The notes under the pieces are model-generated. The model worked only from the letters and a program-made list of their open reading frames with translations, was not told where the DNA came from and made no database searches. A program made the translations under genes and the position numbers. This document shows, one piece after another, positions 16,201 through 24,344 of a DNA stretch of 44,616 nt. Position 1 is the first letter of the stretch. Every line of letters starts with the position of its first letter. This DNA is from an uncultured Bacteroidota bacterium (GTDB taxonomy: Bacteria > Bacteroidota > Bacteroidia > Chitinophagales > Chitinophagaceae), in the NCBI GenBank assembly GCA_903929195.1, contig CAIYTT010000094.1, forward strand, positions 1 to 44,616, written 5' to 3'.

Positions 16201-16488
16201 GGTAAAAACTTATTACCGGCACAAGGTTTAGTAGATGCCAGTTATATTAGGTTACAAGAAATTTCATTGTCTTATAAAATACCAAAACAATTGTACGAAC
16301 GTACGGCATTTGGGTCTTTAGAAGCAGGTATGTTTGGAAACAATTTATTTTTATGGACTGCTGCAAGCAATAAGTATGATGACCCCGAAGCTGCATCTGT
16401 AGGTGCTTTAAGCAACGGACAAGGTTTGAATTACTCTTCTCGTCCGTCTATGAAAAATTATGGAGTATTTTTAAAAGTAACATTCTAA
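13225..16488 (+). CDS. SusC/RagA family TonB-linked outer membrane protein
   Basis: This 1087-residue outer-membrane transporter begins with a signal peptide ending SINAQ, followed by a carboxypeptidase-regulatory-like domain (HTVTGKVIDERGQVFSGASI ... TSDINGDFILEVP, about 23-95). The plug domain follows (SALTGKIAGANISSSTGGPG, VVDGVVMNNYD, DINPEEIESITVLQGGPATA, YGAQGANGAVMITTKKG). The remainder is a 22-strand-type barrel ending in Phe (VFLKVTF). With the SusD partner directly downstream it should bind and import a large nutrient such as an oligosaccharide or peptide, driven by TonB. There is no extended N-terminal signalling domain for an anti-sigma factor. The substrate is not evident because no hydrolases adjoin it. 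Confidence 0.95.
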   Translation: MKRVLMLFLLLVIASVSINAQTHTVTGKVIDERGQVFSGASIIVKGTQFATTSDINGDFILEVPDGRNVFMIQALGYNQRLIEDTSEFLIVNLVAVSKNMETNVTTPFYTVRDKRELGYTSSTISSEDYNDGNNTNAISALTGKIAGANISSSTGGPGGDVRIVLRGEKSFLHNNNAIIVVDGVVMNNYDRTASNQGLSNVLSQVDFGNSINDINPEEIESITVLQGGPATALYGAQGANGAVMITTKKGNHKEAGKDRKFEITYKTTYTQSNVLKVPDFQHQYGQGNIYTSTNHDGRPDNTSWGNPFDGALRPWGQIILGKELVKPYTDLADNIRRFYDRGKALDNFVSLSGSTETSTYYIALNTLNNLGIVPNDFYNKYSIRFNGCKQLSNNFYSIINFNYINTYSRTEYQGQGGPTGNGGVMENLLNIPRDIPVWELSNLSNKFYSMQYYDAAGVNRFGYFGGSSVNPYWSAKYFDNRNRTDNLLGDITLGYHKSELNIYDRLGANINADKSTYNTPQYSMIAQDITGLYPGKSYTSNGGFAMYNSNAIRLSNDLIANYTHKLGENFAYNATIGSNTTLQQTTSMNGNIDPVSNGLVITSFYDFSNAVHTPTISNYRIDNRSFGFFADFQVNYMKELFFEATGRKDYTSTLTDGSNTHFYPSGNIAWVFTERLKGAFVDKVLNYGKFRFGAAGTGNDGMPYINNNPGYQPLPIASTYGSIVTPYNSLPVYQIQNSIGNKYLKPELTREYEVGLDLSFLKDRLCAAATYYNSYSYNVVAAVPLPPSTGFLYNYTNIGEITNKGLELYLKGTPILTKWGLRWNMFGTYTKNVNNVVKLDNGQERITLGGFQGMSIIAEQGHAFGTFYANDITYVNVNGVKKILVDATTGLPVPTSVPQYKGSYLPRYQASFGTDVSWKGIKLNVLFTTKQGGLFYSNNKVLMEANGTAVETAENSRNLSVWANSVNKVGSTNNYQTNITKYLPYDYYTNIIGKNLLPAQGLVDASYIRLQEISLSYKIPKQLYERTAFGSLEAGMFGNNLFLWTAASNKYDDPEAASVGALSNGQGLNYSSRPSMKNYGVFLKVTF

Positions 16489-16512
16489 AATTCGTTGATT
16501 AAATAGTAATTT

Positions 16513-18042
16513 ATGCTTATTAATAAAAAATTGCTTTTTACAATTGCTACCGGACTAATATTAGGGATTATGTCTTGTAAAAAATACCTTAATGTAAACA
16601 CTAATCCTAATGTTTCGCAATCAGCATCTGTAAAAACATTATTACCTGCCGCAGAATTATATTTGGCATCAGGCTTAGGGGTCGATTTACAAATAAATGG
16701 AGCATTTTGGGCTCAATATTGGACACAGGCTCCTACAGGTACACAATATCAGCCATTAGATCAATATGCACCTTCTCATAAAATAAGCAATGACTATTAT
16801 GCTAATTCGTGGACGAATTTGTATGCAGCAGGTGAAAATTTACGTCAGTTATATATATTAGCTGATACCGAGCATAAGAAACAATATATGGCAATTTCTT
16901 TATTGCTAAAAGCATATACTTTTCAACTACTTACTGATGCTTGGGGAGATGTACCATTTAAGAATGCATTGCAAGGACAATTTACTAATGATACTAATGG
17001 AGGAAAAATTGCTCCAAAATTTGATTCTCAATTAGTGGTGTATAAAGGTATTATTGCATTAATTGATTCTGCTAATGCTATAATAGACCCGTCTGACCCG
17101 GCTGGGGCTGGTACAGATGACCTTATCTATGGTGGTAATATGGCGAAATGGCAAAAATTTTCAAATACATTGCAATTAAGAGTGTTATTAAGAATGAGTA
17201 ACATTGACCCCGTTTATGCACAAACAAATATTGCTGCTTTATATGCAACTTCTTCTGCTTTATTTTTAGGGGCAGGTGATGATGCATTGATTTCTTTTGG
17301 AGGTGCTACAGGCACTTCAAATCCCTTGTTTGCCGAAGAGTCTGGTATTGGTAAACAACAAAATTTTGCAGCAAGTTTTACTATAGTTGATTCTATGAGG
17401 TCGAATTATGATACTTGCAGATGGAAGGTGTTTTTTGAAAAGGGTAGTGCAGGAAATTATGCCGGTATTCATCAAGGTGATTTTAATACAACCACTGCTT
17501 CTTATTCTATACCAAGTTTTTACGTAGGTGGCGATGTCAGTAACAGTACATCGGGTAATGCACCTGTAATATTAATGTCAGCATCCGAAAGTTACTTTTT
17601 ACAGGCGGAAGCTGCTGCATTAGGCTACGGTACCGGTGTTGATGCGTCTTTATTTTACAGAGCTATTCAGGCGAATTTTGACTTTTATAATACACAAATT
17701 TTTGCAACTTCCGGCATCAATTCTACAACTGCATTTAATTATTATGTTTCCGGCACGGGTATGGGCTATTGGACTGTTTACCCGGTTGGTGGTACTGTAG
17801 CACAAAAAGTGAGATTTATTATTACACAAAAATGGTTTGCAATGTGTGGTAGTCAATCATTTGAAGCTTGGGCAGAGTGGAGGAGAACCGGTTACCCAGA
17901 TTTTTTACAATATTCCATTAATAGTGCTATTGGTGCTCAATTTCCAAAAAGATTTTTATATCCTATTGCAGAAAGTGCAACGAATCCAAAATTTCCGGGC
18001 TTAGCACCACTTACTTCTAAAGTATGGTGGGATATTTATTAA
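16513..18042 (+). CDS. SusD/RagB family nutrient-binding lipoprotein (SusD_2 type)
   Basis: This 509-residue lipoprotein has a lipobox (GIMSC, Cys22) and the N-terminal YLNVNTNPN segment seen in the SusD-like_2 subfamily. Tetratricopeptide-like helices include the blocks LLPAAELYLASG, FWAQYWTQAP, KQYMAISLLLKAYTFQLLTD and AWGDVPFKNAL. Later conserved parts include ESYFLQAEAAALGYG and SFEAWAEWRRTGYPD. SusD proteins form a lid on the SusC barrel and present the ligand. The gene starts 24 bases after susC, so they form one operon. Confidence 0.93.
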   Translation: MLINKKLLFTIATGLILGIMSCKKYLNVNTNPNVSQSASVKTLLPAAELYLASGLGVDLQINGAFWAQYWTQAPTGTQYQPLDQYAPSHKISNDYYANSWTNLYAAGENLRQLYILADTEHKKQYMAISLLLKAYTFQLLTDAWGDVPFKNALQGQFTNDTNGGKIAPKFDSQLVVYKGIIALIDSANAIIDPSDPAGAGTDDLIYGGNMAKWQKFSNTLQLRVLLRMSNIDPVYAQTNIAALYATSSALFLGAGDDALISFGGATGTSNPLFAEESGIGKQQNFAASFTIVDSMRSNYDTCRWKVFFEKGSAGNYAGIHQGDFNTTTASYSIPSFYVGGDVSNSTSGNAPVILMSASESYFLQAEAAALGYGTGVDASLFYRAIQANFDFYNTQIFATSGINSTTAFNYYVSGTGMGYWTVYPVGGTVAQKVRFIITQKWFAMCGSQSFEAWAEWRRTGYPDFLQYSINSAIGAQFPKRFLYPIAESATNPKFPGLAPLTSKVWWDIY

Positions 18043-18064
18043 TTTTAAATAGAAATATAAAATC

Positions 18065-18745
18065 ATGAAAAATAATATAATCTTATTTGTTTTATTTGTT
18101 GCCGTTGTATTTGGTTGTTCACGCCCCAAAGACAATTTATCTGTAACTTATACACCTTCAACCCCTTTAATTACAATTACCAGTGTACAGTATGTAAGTA
18201 TTCCTGTTGGTGGTGCTTTGCCAACTGTTACTGCCACAGCTTACGATACATTTTATAAACAATCTTTAACTAACAATGTTATTATTGATTATAGTAATGT
18301 AAATGTAAATGTTCCGGGTTTATATCAAATTATTGTTTCTGCAAAAAACAAAAACGGTTTTATTGGTTATGGCTATGTATATGTTGCTGTTACAAATATT
18401 TCTTCTACAGTAAATATCAGTGGTCATTATTTACAAATGGCTAATAATGATACTGTAGCAGTAACTATGTTAGCTCCCGGACTTTATCAAACAAGTAATG
18501 TAGCAGGCGTACATACTATTGATAGTGCTAATTTTATTACCCCTGCTTATTTTGTACAGCTTTCTGCTACAACAATTGTATTACCGATGCAAAAGACCTA
18601 TTTCCCGACAAACAATAGTACTATTGATTCATTGTATGGAACAAATGCTTCTTGTGTTGTTTCACCTCCGGATACTACGTTTCAATACATGATACAAAAT
18701 AAGAATTTTGGACCTTCCATGAGAGTATTCAAAAAGATTTATTAA
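18065..18745 (+). CDS. Ig-like domain lipoprotein of the SusCD operon
   Basis: This 226-residue lipoprotein has a lipobox (VVFGC, Cys18). Residues about 45-120 resemble an Ig-like/HYR-type domain of the DUF5012 kind (pattern LPTVTATAYDTF ... VPGLYQIIVSAKNKNGFIGYGYVYVAV). The C-terminal half is beta-rich (HYLQMANNDTVAVTML and onward) with no known motif. It starts 22 bases after susD and is followed by a strong terminator, so it is the last gene of the operon. Third genes at this position often code for surface glycan- or ligand-binding proteins; this role is inferred from position. Confidence 0.75.
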   Translation: MKNNIILFVLFVAVVFGCSRPKDNLSVTYTPSTPLITITSVQYVSIPVGGALPTVTATAYDTFYKQSLTNNVIIDYSNVNVNVPGLYQIIVSAKNKNGFIGYGYVYVAVTNISSTVNISGHYLQMANNDTVAVTMLAPGLYQTSNVAGVHTIDSANFITPAYFVQLSATTIVLPMQKTYFPTNNSTIDSLYGTNASCVVSPPDTTFQYMIQNKNFGPSMRVFKKIY

Positions 18746-18767
18746 TATTTGAATGTATTTAATATTT

Positions 18768-18813
18768 ATAAAATAATCGCTAAAATATTTATATATTTTA
18801 GCGATTATTTTAT
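18768..18813. terminator. 21-bp perfect hairpin terminator of the SusCD operon
   Basis: Positions 18768-18788 and 18793-18813 are perfect reverse complements around a four-base loop (TTAT). The core is AATCGCTAAAATAT and its complement. Runs of A and T on the two sides allow bidirectional termination. The response-regulator gene on the other strand ends at 18957. Confidence 0.85.
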
Positions 18814-18956
18814 TGTGAAAATGTATATATGTGATATTGGTGGTTGAGAAAATCCAATATTATACACCTAAATATAAATTGCAAGTTTTTTTCAAGTCTC
18901 TTTTTAGAAATGAAACTTGTATAGAATATAATTTGTATAATCTAATTTTGCAATTA

Positions 18957-19724
18957 CTAAAGGGTTACTTTATTTTCATTCCAAACTCTTGGGCTGCTAT
19001 TTTCTGATACTTCAAAAAAGTGGACGCCTAACTGTAGTTTTCCACCTTTTCTTTTATCATAACCACTGTGTAATATAGTTATTGGGTCAATTAATAAACC
19101 GGTTTCTCTGGAAGTTGCTTCTAAATCGAAAAGTAATTTATTAATACTTTTTTCTAATTCGGGTATTTCTCTATGTACTAATTCATCTTTTCTTCTAAGA
19201 ATTCTTAATTGTGTCTGTTTTTCTGCCTCTAATTTCTTCTTTTCTTCTTCATTTCGTTGTATTGTTACTGTATTTCTTTCTTCTACATTTTGTGTGTGTT
19301 CGGAAGGATTTTGTTGTTTTTTGCGCATTTGCAAATTGGCAAGTAGTTTTATTGACTCTTTTGTTAGTGGCTTAATTAAATAATAGGTTACATTTCTATT
19401 ACCCATAGCTCTTTCCATATCGTTTTTGTCGATAGAAGATGATAACATGAAAATGGTAATCAGGCTTCTTAATGAGTCATCTAATTTATCAAATACTTCT
19501 AAAAAGCCCCAAGCGTCCATTACCGGCATATTTATATCCAAAAACAATGTTGCAGGCTCGGCATCAGGTTTTGCATATTCATTAGATACATGTTCAAAAC
19601 CTGCTAAGGGGTCGGTAAAGGTTGTTATATGTGCATCAGGATATAGTTTTTCTATTACCGCTGCGCAAATTTTATTATTTATTTTATCATCATCAATAAC
19701 TATAAATCGCTTTATTTCTTTCAT
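18957..19724 (-). CDS. Response regulator with receiver domain and coiled-coil C-terminal extension
   Basis: This 255-residue protein starts with a receiver domain: acidic cluster IDDDKINN (about 9-16), phospho-acceptor Asp in FLDINMPVMDAWGF, Ser in FMLSSS and Lys in YLIKPLTKES. After residue 130 comes a charged, Gln/Glu/Lys/Arg-rich helix (RNEEEKKKLEAEKQTQLRIL), then about 65 residues of unknown fold. There is no DNA-binding domain of the LytTR, OmpR or NarL kind. No histidine kinase is adjacent, so its partner is elsewhere. An exact -7 box (19756-19763) lies just upstream. Confidence 0.85.
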   Translation of the reverse strand: MKEIKRFIVIDDDKINNKICAAVIEKLYPDAHITTFTDPLAGFEHVSNEYAKPDAEPATLFLDINMPVMDAWGFLEVFDKLDDSLRSLITIFMLSSSIDKNDMERAMGNRNVTYYLIKPLTKESIKLLANLQMRKKQQNPSEHTQNVEERNTVTIQRNEEEKKKLEAEKQTQLRILRRKDELVHREIPELEKSINKLLFDLEATSRETGLLIDPITILHSGYDKRKGGKLQLGVHFFEVSENSSPRVWNENKVTL

Positions 19725-19755
19725 ATTTTTCTTCCTGAATTAGTAAAATTAATTA

Positions 19756-19763
19756 CAAATCTA
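19756..19763 (-). promoter_or_regulatory. -7 box (TAGATTTG) for the response regulator
   Basis: The minus strand matches TAnnTTTG exactly about 32 bases before the start codon, giving a leader of roughly 25 bases. No clear -33 TTTG at the standard spacing. Confidence 0.45.
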
Positions 19764-20222
19764 ATAAAAAACAAAATAGCTTATAAAATTAAATATAAGG
19801 CGTGTTTTTAAATTTTAGATAGCCTTCAAAGATACTGATTTGTTAGATGTTTACAATAGTATTAAATAAAAAATATTTGTATGATTACTTTTTTAATATT
19901 ATTATCATTTTATTATATGCTATTTGTGATGAATAATCAAAAACAACTATGCAACTTTAGCACCAAGTATCTTGTTTTTTAATGTAATACGTAAAAACCT
20001 TTTATACTTAAATCTTTTCTCATATCTTCCCAATGTATTCATGCTACAAGTGCAACGGAATATAAAGTTAAAGTTTTAATTGTAGATAGATAATATTTTT
20101 TAACTTGTGGCTGTAATAATAATCCATGCCGGGCTAAGTTCCGCTTAGTCCCTATTATTGTAAGCTTTCTATAAAAAACTATTTTGCACTTTAGGCAATA
20201 GAAAAACGATATGGGTTTCCAC
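19764..20222. other. Intergenic region with one structured element
   Basis: No reading frame with recognisable features is seen between the response regulator and the SBBP protein. It is AT-rich except for a stem-loop element at about 20113-20163, described separately. Confidence 0.5.
20113..20163. other. GC-richer stem-loop element
   Basis: GGGCTAAG (20130-20137) pairs with CTTAGTCCC (20143-20151) apart from one bulged base, around a TTCCG loop. An outer TAATAATA/TATTATTG pair flanks it. It lies about 60 bases after the stop of the minus-strand SBBP gene, so it may be its terminator, or a small decayed repeat element. No long T-run follows. Confidence 0.35.
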
Positions 20223-22079
20223 TTATTTTACAATCACTAATTTGGTAACAGCAGAAAATTCTTCTTTATTTTTTATTTTACATATATAAACACCGGCACT
20301 TAGGTATGTACTGTTTACTAATGTCTTTTTTGCAGATAGCCTTAATTCAGAAATTAATTTGCCACTCAGGTCATAAACACTAAATGTTGATTGCTCTGTA
20401 ATATCTGAATTATTATATAATGTGAAGGAATTTGAGGCAGGGTTTGGATAAATACTAATATCTTTATCTTTATTAATGATATTTGTTCCTAAGGTTCTTT
20501 CATTGAATTTGGCAATAAAAGCTTCCGTAGGTGAATTAGGTGCAATTGCATTATACCCGAAAAAAAGTTGTGGGCTTTTAAAATAGCCGGTAACAAAAAT
20601 ATCGCCTAAAGCATTGTTTGCAAGTCCCTCAGCATAATCGTCACCTGAACCGCCAACACAAGATGCCCATACAAAATTGCCTGTACTATTATATTTCTGC
20701 AACACGAGGTCTTCATCGCCTTCGCTTATATGGGCTACGATACCAAAGATTGTTGTATCCCTGTAGGTACCTAACATATAAATATTGTCGCCCCTTTTGT
20801 CTAAGCAAATTATGGGGTGCATGTCGTCATGTTCAGTGCCTCCTATTTGTCTTGCCCATAAAACATTTCCTGCTGAATTATATTTTACTAAAAAATTATC
20901 GGCTGAAGAAGGTCCACAAAATGCACCGGATTCGGTATGCCAAAGCATTGTTGTGTCGAATGTCATAACTGTGCTACGGAAATTACCTGCTAGATAAATA
21001 TTATTTTTAGTATCTATTGTTAAAGATGTAGCTTCATCATTGCAAGTACCACCGGCATTTTTAGCCCAAATACATGTTCCTCCCGTATCATATTTCGCCA
21101 GAAAAATATCAGATGTTAACGAATCATGACCTGTTAATAGGATTGTACCGAGATTGAGTGTGCTAAAGAAATTGCCGCATACATATACCTCTCCCAATTG
21201 CGAAACTGAAATGGATGTTGCTTTAGAAAACCCTGTGGAAGATTTTGCCCAAAGAGTATTTCCGGATGAATCGAATTTAGCAAGATACATATTTGATTGG
21301 GCTGTAAGACTACTGTTAGTAAGTACTGTACTACCAAAATTAAGTAGGTTACTTGTAAAATAACCGGCAATATATACATTAGCCCATCTATCGGTGGTAA
21401 CACAAATTGCTTCATCGGTTTTACTGCCTGTTGTGCCTTTCGCCCAAATTACATCTCCTGCTGCATTATATTTTACTAAAAAAATATCAATGGTATCGTC
21501 AACACCAAATGCCCCTGTTGAATGGTGATTATAGAGTGTTATTGTATCGAAGTTGATTGACGGACTCGCAAACCAACCTGCAACATATAGGTTTCCTCTA
21601 TTGTCGGTAGTTATTGAGTAAATTACATCATCGCCCCGACCACCTGCACTTTTTGCCCATATTACATTTCCTAAAGAATCGTATTTTGCCAAAAAAGCAT
21701 CTGTTTGTCCGGCATTGGTAAGAGTTTGTGAACCTAAAGCAAGAGATGCTGACCAGAAATAACCTGCTTGATATACATTGCCTGAAGCGTCAGCAATAAG
21801 GGAAGTGCCTACATTGCCTGTATAAGTACCGCAACCGGCAGAGCTTTTTGCCCATTCCCAACCCTGAGCATGCAATTTTAAAGGGGAGAATAAGATTATA
21901 AACAGGGTTAATAACAAAATAGGTATATTTCTTTTGTAATTTATATATGCCTTGCTACTGTATTCTTCATGATGTTGAATATCCAATAAAAAATTATTGT
22001 CAAGCATCTTCAGTCTATTTACATATTTTAATGCCATAATCCGCACTAAATTTTGCTGTTTTATTTGCTGAATAGCCAT
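20223..22079 (-). CDS. SBBP-repeat beta-propeller protein with T9SS sorting domain
   Basis: This 618-residue protein has a long basic N-region before its signal peptide (hydrophobic core IPILLLTLFIILF, ending LKLHAQ near residue 71). Seven repeats of the form D-x-G-N-x-Y-x-A-G-x-F can be counted (ASGNVYQAGYF, NRGNLYVAGWF, RWANVYIAGYF, LGEVYVCGNF, KNNIYLAGNF, RGDNIYMLGTY, LGDIFVTGYF), each followed by FLAKYDSxGNxxWAK-like strands, which suits one closed seven-bladed propeller. The C-terminal 80 residues are a type A T9SS sorting domain (IYPNPASNSFTLYN ... AGVYICKIKNKEE). It should be secreted or surface-held. The start is uncertain: Met1, Met15 or Met25 are possible; the -7 box at 22100-22107 fits Met1. 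Confidence 0.88.
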   Translation of the reverse strand: MAIQQIKQQNLVRIMALKYVNRLKMLDNNFLLDIQHHEEYSSKAYINYKRNIPILLLTLFIILFSPLKLHAQGWEWAKSSAGCGTYTGNVGTSLIADASGNVYQAGYFWSASLALGSQTLTNAGQTDAFLAKYDSLGNVIWAKSAGGRGDDVIYSITTDNRGNLYVAGWFASPSINFDTITLYNHHSTGAFGVDDTIDIFLVKYNAAGDVIWAKGTTGSKTDEAICVTTDRWANVYIAGYFTSNLLNFGSTVLTNSSLTAQSNMYLAKFDSSGNTLWAKSSTGFSKATSISVSQLGEVYVCGNFFSTLNLGTILLTGHDSLTSDIFLAKYDTGGTCIWAKNAGGTCNDEATSLTIDTKNNIYLAGNFRSTVMTFDTTMLWHTESGAFCGPSSADNFLVKYNSAGNVLWARQIGGTEHDDMHPIICLDKRGDNIYMLGTYRDTTIFGIVAHISEGDEDLVLQKYNSTGNFVWASCVGGSGDDYAEGLANNALGDIFVTGYFKSPQLFFGYNAIAPNSPTEAFIAKFNERTLGTNIINKDKDISIYPNPASNSFTLYNNSDITEQSTFSVYDLSGKLISELRLSAKKTLVNSTYLSAGVYICKIKNKEEFSAVTKLVIVK

Positions 22080-22481
22080 AATGTATATATTTAGTTTTCC
22101 AAATTTACAAAAATTATTTTAAAATATAATAGTTTATTGGTAGTTTTTCCGATTCAAAAAAAACTAAATTTTCAATCACAAAAATGTAACTTTTCTTATT
22201 TTAGAATTAGCTAACCTTGTAACCATATATAAGTAAAAATAAAAAAATTCGTAACGTATTTCGTATTCAGATATAACCATCTGCTGAAGAGAAAAAAAAC
22301 AGTTGCTCTGCTTACTTAAAATAGTCTGTATAGAAATGAAAATATAATATTCAAAAAATATTATAAGGCATAACACAATTGTTTCACTATAAAGCTAATA
22401 AATTAAGCTTATATATATTCATTTTTAATTCAAGTGCTTATCTAAATCTTACTTTTGTAAAAAGAAGCAAATTCACATTAT
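22080..22481. other. Intergenic region between the SBBP gene and the arr pseudogene
   Basis: It contains a minus-strand -7 box at 22100-22107 (TAAATTTG) for the SBBP gene and a plus-strand TACTTTTG at 22450-22457 in front of the arr pseudogene. The rest is AT-rich with no supported gene. Confidence 0.5.
22450..22457 (+). promoter_or_regulatory. -7 box (TACTTTTG) of the arr pseudogene
   Basis: An exact TAnnTTTG element lies 25 bases before the ATG of the decayed arr gene. Its survival suggests that the gene was once expressed here and has decayed recently. Confidence 0.5.
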
Positions 22482-22896
22482 ATGGAATCAACGAGAAATT
22501 TTGGTTCACAACAATTCTATCACGGTACAAAAGCTGACTTGAAATTAGGAGAACATATAGAACCGAGCTTTATTACAAACTATGATAATAGAAAAAAGCA
22601 GCTTATGTCTATTTAACAACCACAATGGATGCTGCAATATGGGGAGCTGAACTTGCTTTTGCGAAGGAAAAGATAGAATATATATGGTAATGCCAACGGT
22701 AGATATTGAAGATAATCATAATTTGACGGACAAAAAATATCCGGGAAATCCCACAAAGGCCTATCGTTCTAAATATCCATTAAGTGTTATTAGTGAAATC
22801 AAAGATTGGTAAGGGCATTCTCCTGAGCAGCACAAAACAATGAAAGTGAAAATAGAACGAAACAAGCAATTTGGCACAGAAATAATAGAGGATTGA
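22482..22896 (+). pseudogene. arr: Rifampin ADP-ribosyltransferase (Arr), broken by two frameshifts and a stop
   Basis: Translating across three frames recovers most of an Arr protein of about 138 residues: QQFYHGTKADLKLGEHIEPS (frame 1), AAYVYLTTTMDAAIWGAELAF (frame 2, from 22598), then RIYMVMPTVDIEDNHNLT and KKYPGNPTKAYRSKYPLSVI (frame 3, from 22675) to the TGA at 22894-22896. The family landmarks YHGTKA, WGAELA and FPGNPT-SYR are all visible. The first shift falls at a run of six A (22592-22597), the second between 22660 and 22675, and a TAA at 22810-22812 replaces the expected Glu codon of DWEGH. Arr modifies rifamycins with NAD; this copy cannot be functional unless the shifts are sequencing errors, which the extra nonsense codon argues against. 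Confidence 0.88.
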
Positions 22897-23326
22897 GCCT
22901 TAGCAAATAATACAGGGTTAAAATTGATTACTCTATTCTTGATTAAATTACAATTATGAAATGTTGAAATTCTTGTATGAAGATTTAGTTTTATTAGGTT
23001 GTGTTGAAGCTTGAACTTTAAATATAACAGCGAATAACTGCTTGATTTTTTTATCAAACGCCTAAATATTATTTATTTTGTAAATTATTTTGGTTTTCTA
23101 AAATATTGCAATATCCCGTTCTAAAAAACTCTTATGATATATTGTTTATGACAAATTCTCGTAAAGTTGCCACCTTTTTGTATAACATTTGCAATAAAAG
23201 CCCTATTTAATAATTCGTAGCAAGAATAAGTCTCAAACCTATGATATTCGGGTTATAAAATCCAATGAACTCCTACTGCAAAACTACACATACTACACAA
23301 ATAATATATTACAACTAATCGTTTTT
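22897..23326. other. Intergenic region after the arr pseudogene
   Basis: No gene, RNA or clear repeat was recognised. A short TTGAT/ATCAA hairpin around a T-run (about 23042-23057) is too weak to call a terminator. An antisense frame across the pseudogene is a shadow. Confidence 0.45.
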
Positions 23327-24271
23327 TTACTTTTTTAGCCCTATTTCCCTTAATCGTTCATCTAAATACTCGCCTGCTGTATAGTCTTCATAACTTTTTG
23401 GGCTCATTTCCGTAATACAAGATTCTAAACAAGCAAGACTCATTTCGCTGCGCGGATGTAAGAAAAATGGCATAGAGTATCTTGGTGTATTCCATTTGTC
23501 TTTACCGGGATTAACTACGCGGTGTGTGGTAGATACTAAACGATTGTTTGTAAGACGTTGCAACATATCGCCAACATTTACAACTATTTGTTCGGGTAAA
23601 GAGGTTACCGGTACCCAGTTTCCTGATTTACTTAATATTTCAAGTCCATCGGCAGATGCACCTACAAGTAAGGTTATTAGGTTTATATCTTCATGTTGTT
23701 CTGCTCTAATTGCAGTCTTAGGTTCTTCGGTAATAGGTGGGTAATAAATAGCTCTAAGTATCGAGTTGCCATTTATTACATGTTTGTCAAAATAGTTTTC
23801 ATCAAGGTCTAAAAACAAAGCAATTGCCCTTAGCATTGCAAAACCTGAAAATTCAAAACCTTTATATGCTTGCTGCATAGCGGGCAAAAATTCAGGTATT
23901 TCAGCTACAAAAACATTATCGGGATATTCGCTTTTTATCGGGTCATTATTTTCTACAATCTGTCCGAATTGAAAAAACTCTTTTAAATCGGGTGCATCAT
24001 ACCCTTTGGCGTGCTCTGTACCAAACGAAGTATAACCACGCTGCCCGGCAAGTTCCGGTTTTTCATAATTCTTTTTTACAGTTTCAGGAAGTGCAAAAAA
24101 ATCTTCCACTTGCTTATACACATTTGATATTACAGCATCTGTAATGCCATGATTTTTAACGGCAACAAAGCCTATTTCTTCGTAAGCTTTGCCTAATTGC
24201 ATTACAAAATCATGCTTTTGCTCGGGTGTTCCATTAATAAAGTTAGATAAATCTACAACAGGTATTTCCAT
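23327..24271 (-). CDS. 2OG-Fe(II) oxygenase, isopenicillin N synthase-like family
   Basis: This 314-residue protein has the DIOX_N N-terminal region (EIPVVDLSNFI, GFVAVKNHGI, VEDFFALPETVKKNY, GQRGYTSFGTEHAKG) and the double-stranded beta-helix domain. Iron ligands are the HxD pair in AEQHEDINLITLL and the His in VSTTHRVVNPG; the RxS motif RYSMPFF binds 2-oxoglutarate. Length and layout are usual for the plant-like 2-oxoglutarate dioxygenase family found widely in bacteria. The substrate is unknown. A secreted-protein gene lies 73 bases upstream on the same strand. Confidence 0.9.
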   Translation of the reverse strand: MEIPVVDLSNFINGTPEQKHDFVMQLGKAYEEIGFVAVKNHGITDAVISNVYKQVEDFFALPETVKKNYEKPELAGQRGYTSFGTEHAKGYDAPDLKEFFQFGQIVENNDPIKSEYPDNVFVAEIPEFLPAMQQAYKGFEFSGFAMLRAIALFLDLDENYFDKHVINGNSILRAIYYPPITEEPKTAIRAEQHEDINLITLLVGASADGLEILSKSGNWVPVTSLPEQIVVNVGDMLQRLTNNRLVSTTHRVVNPGKDKWNTPRYSMPFFLHPRSEMSLACLESCITEMSPKSYEDYTAGEYLDERLREIGLKK

Positions 24272-24344
24272 AATTTAGTAATATATTGGGTAAATATAAT
24301 TGTATTTCCTGTATTATTATTGTTAAGAATTGATTGAGTAAAAT

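Noticed and set aside
22761-23057. Antisense frame across the arr pseudogene
   Set aside because: It is a shadow of the decayed arr coding sequence and spacer, with no motif.
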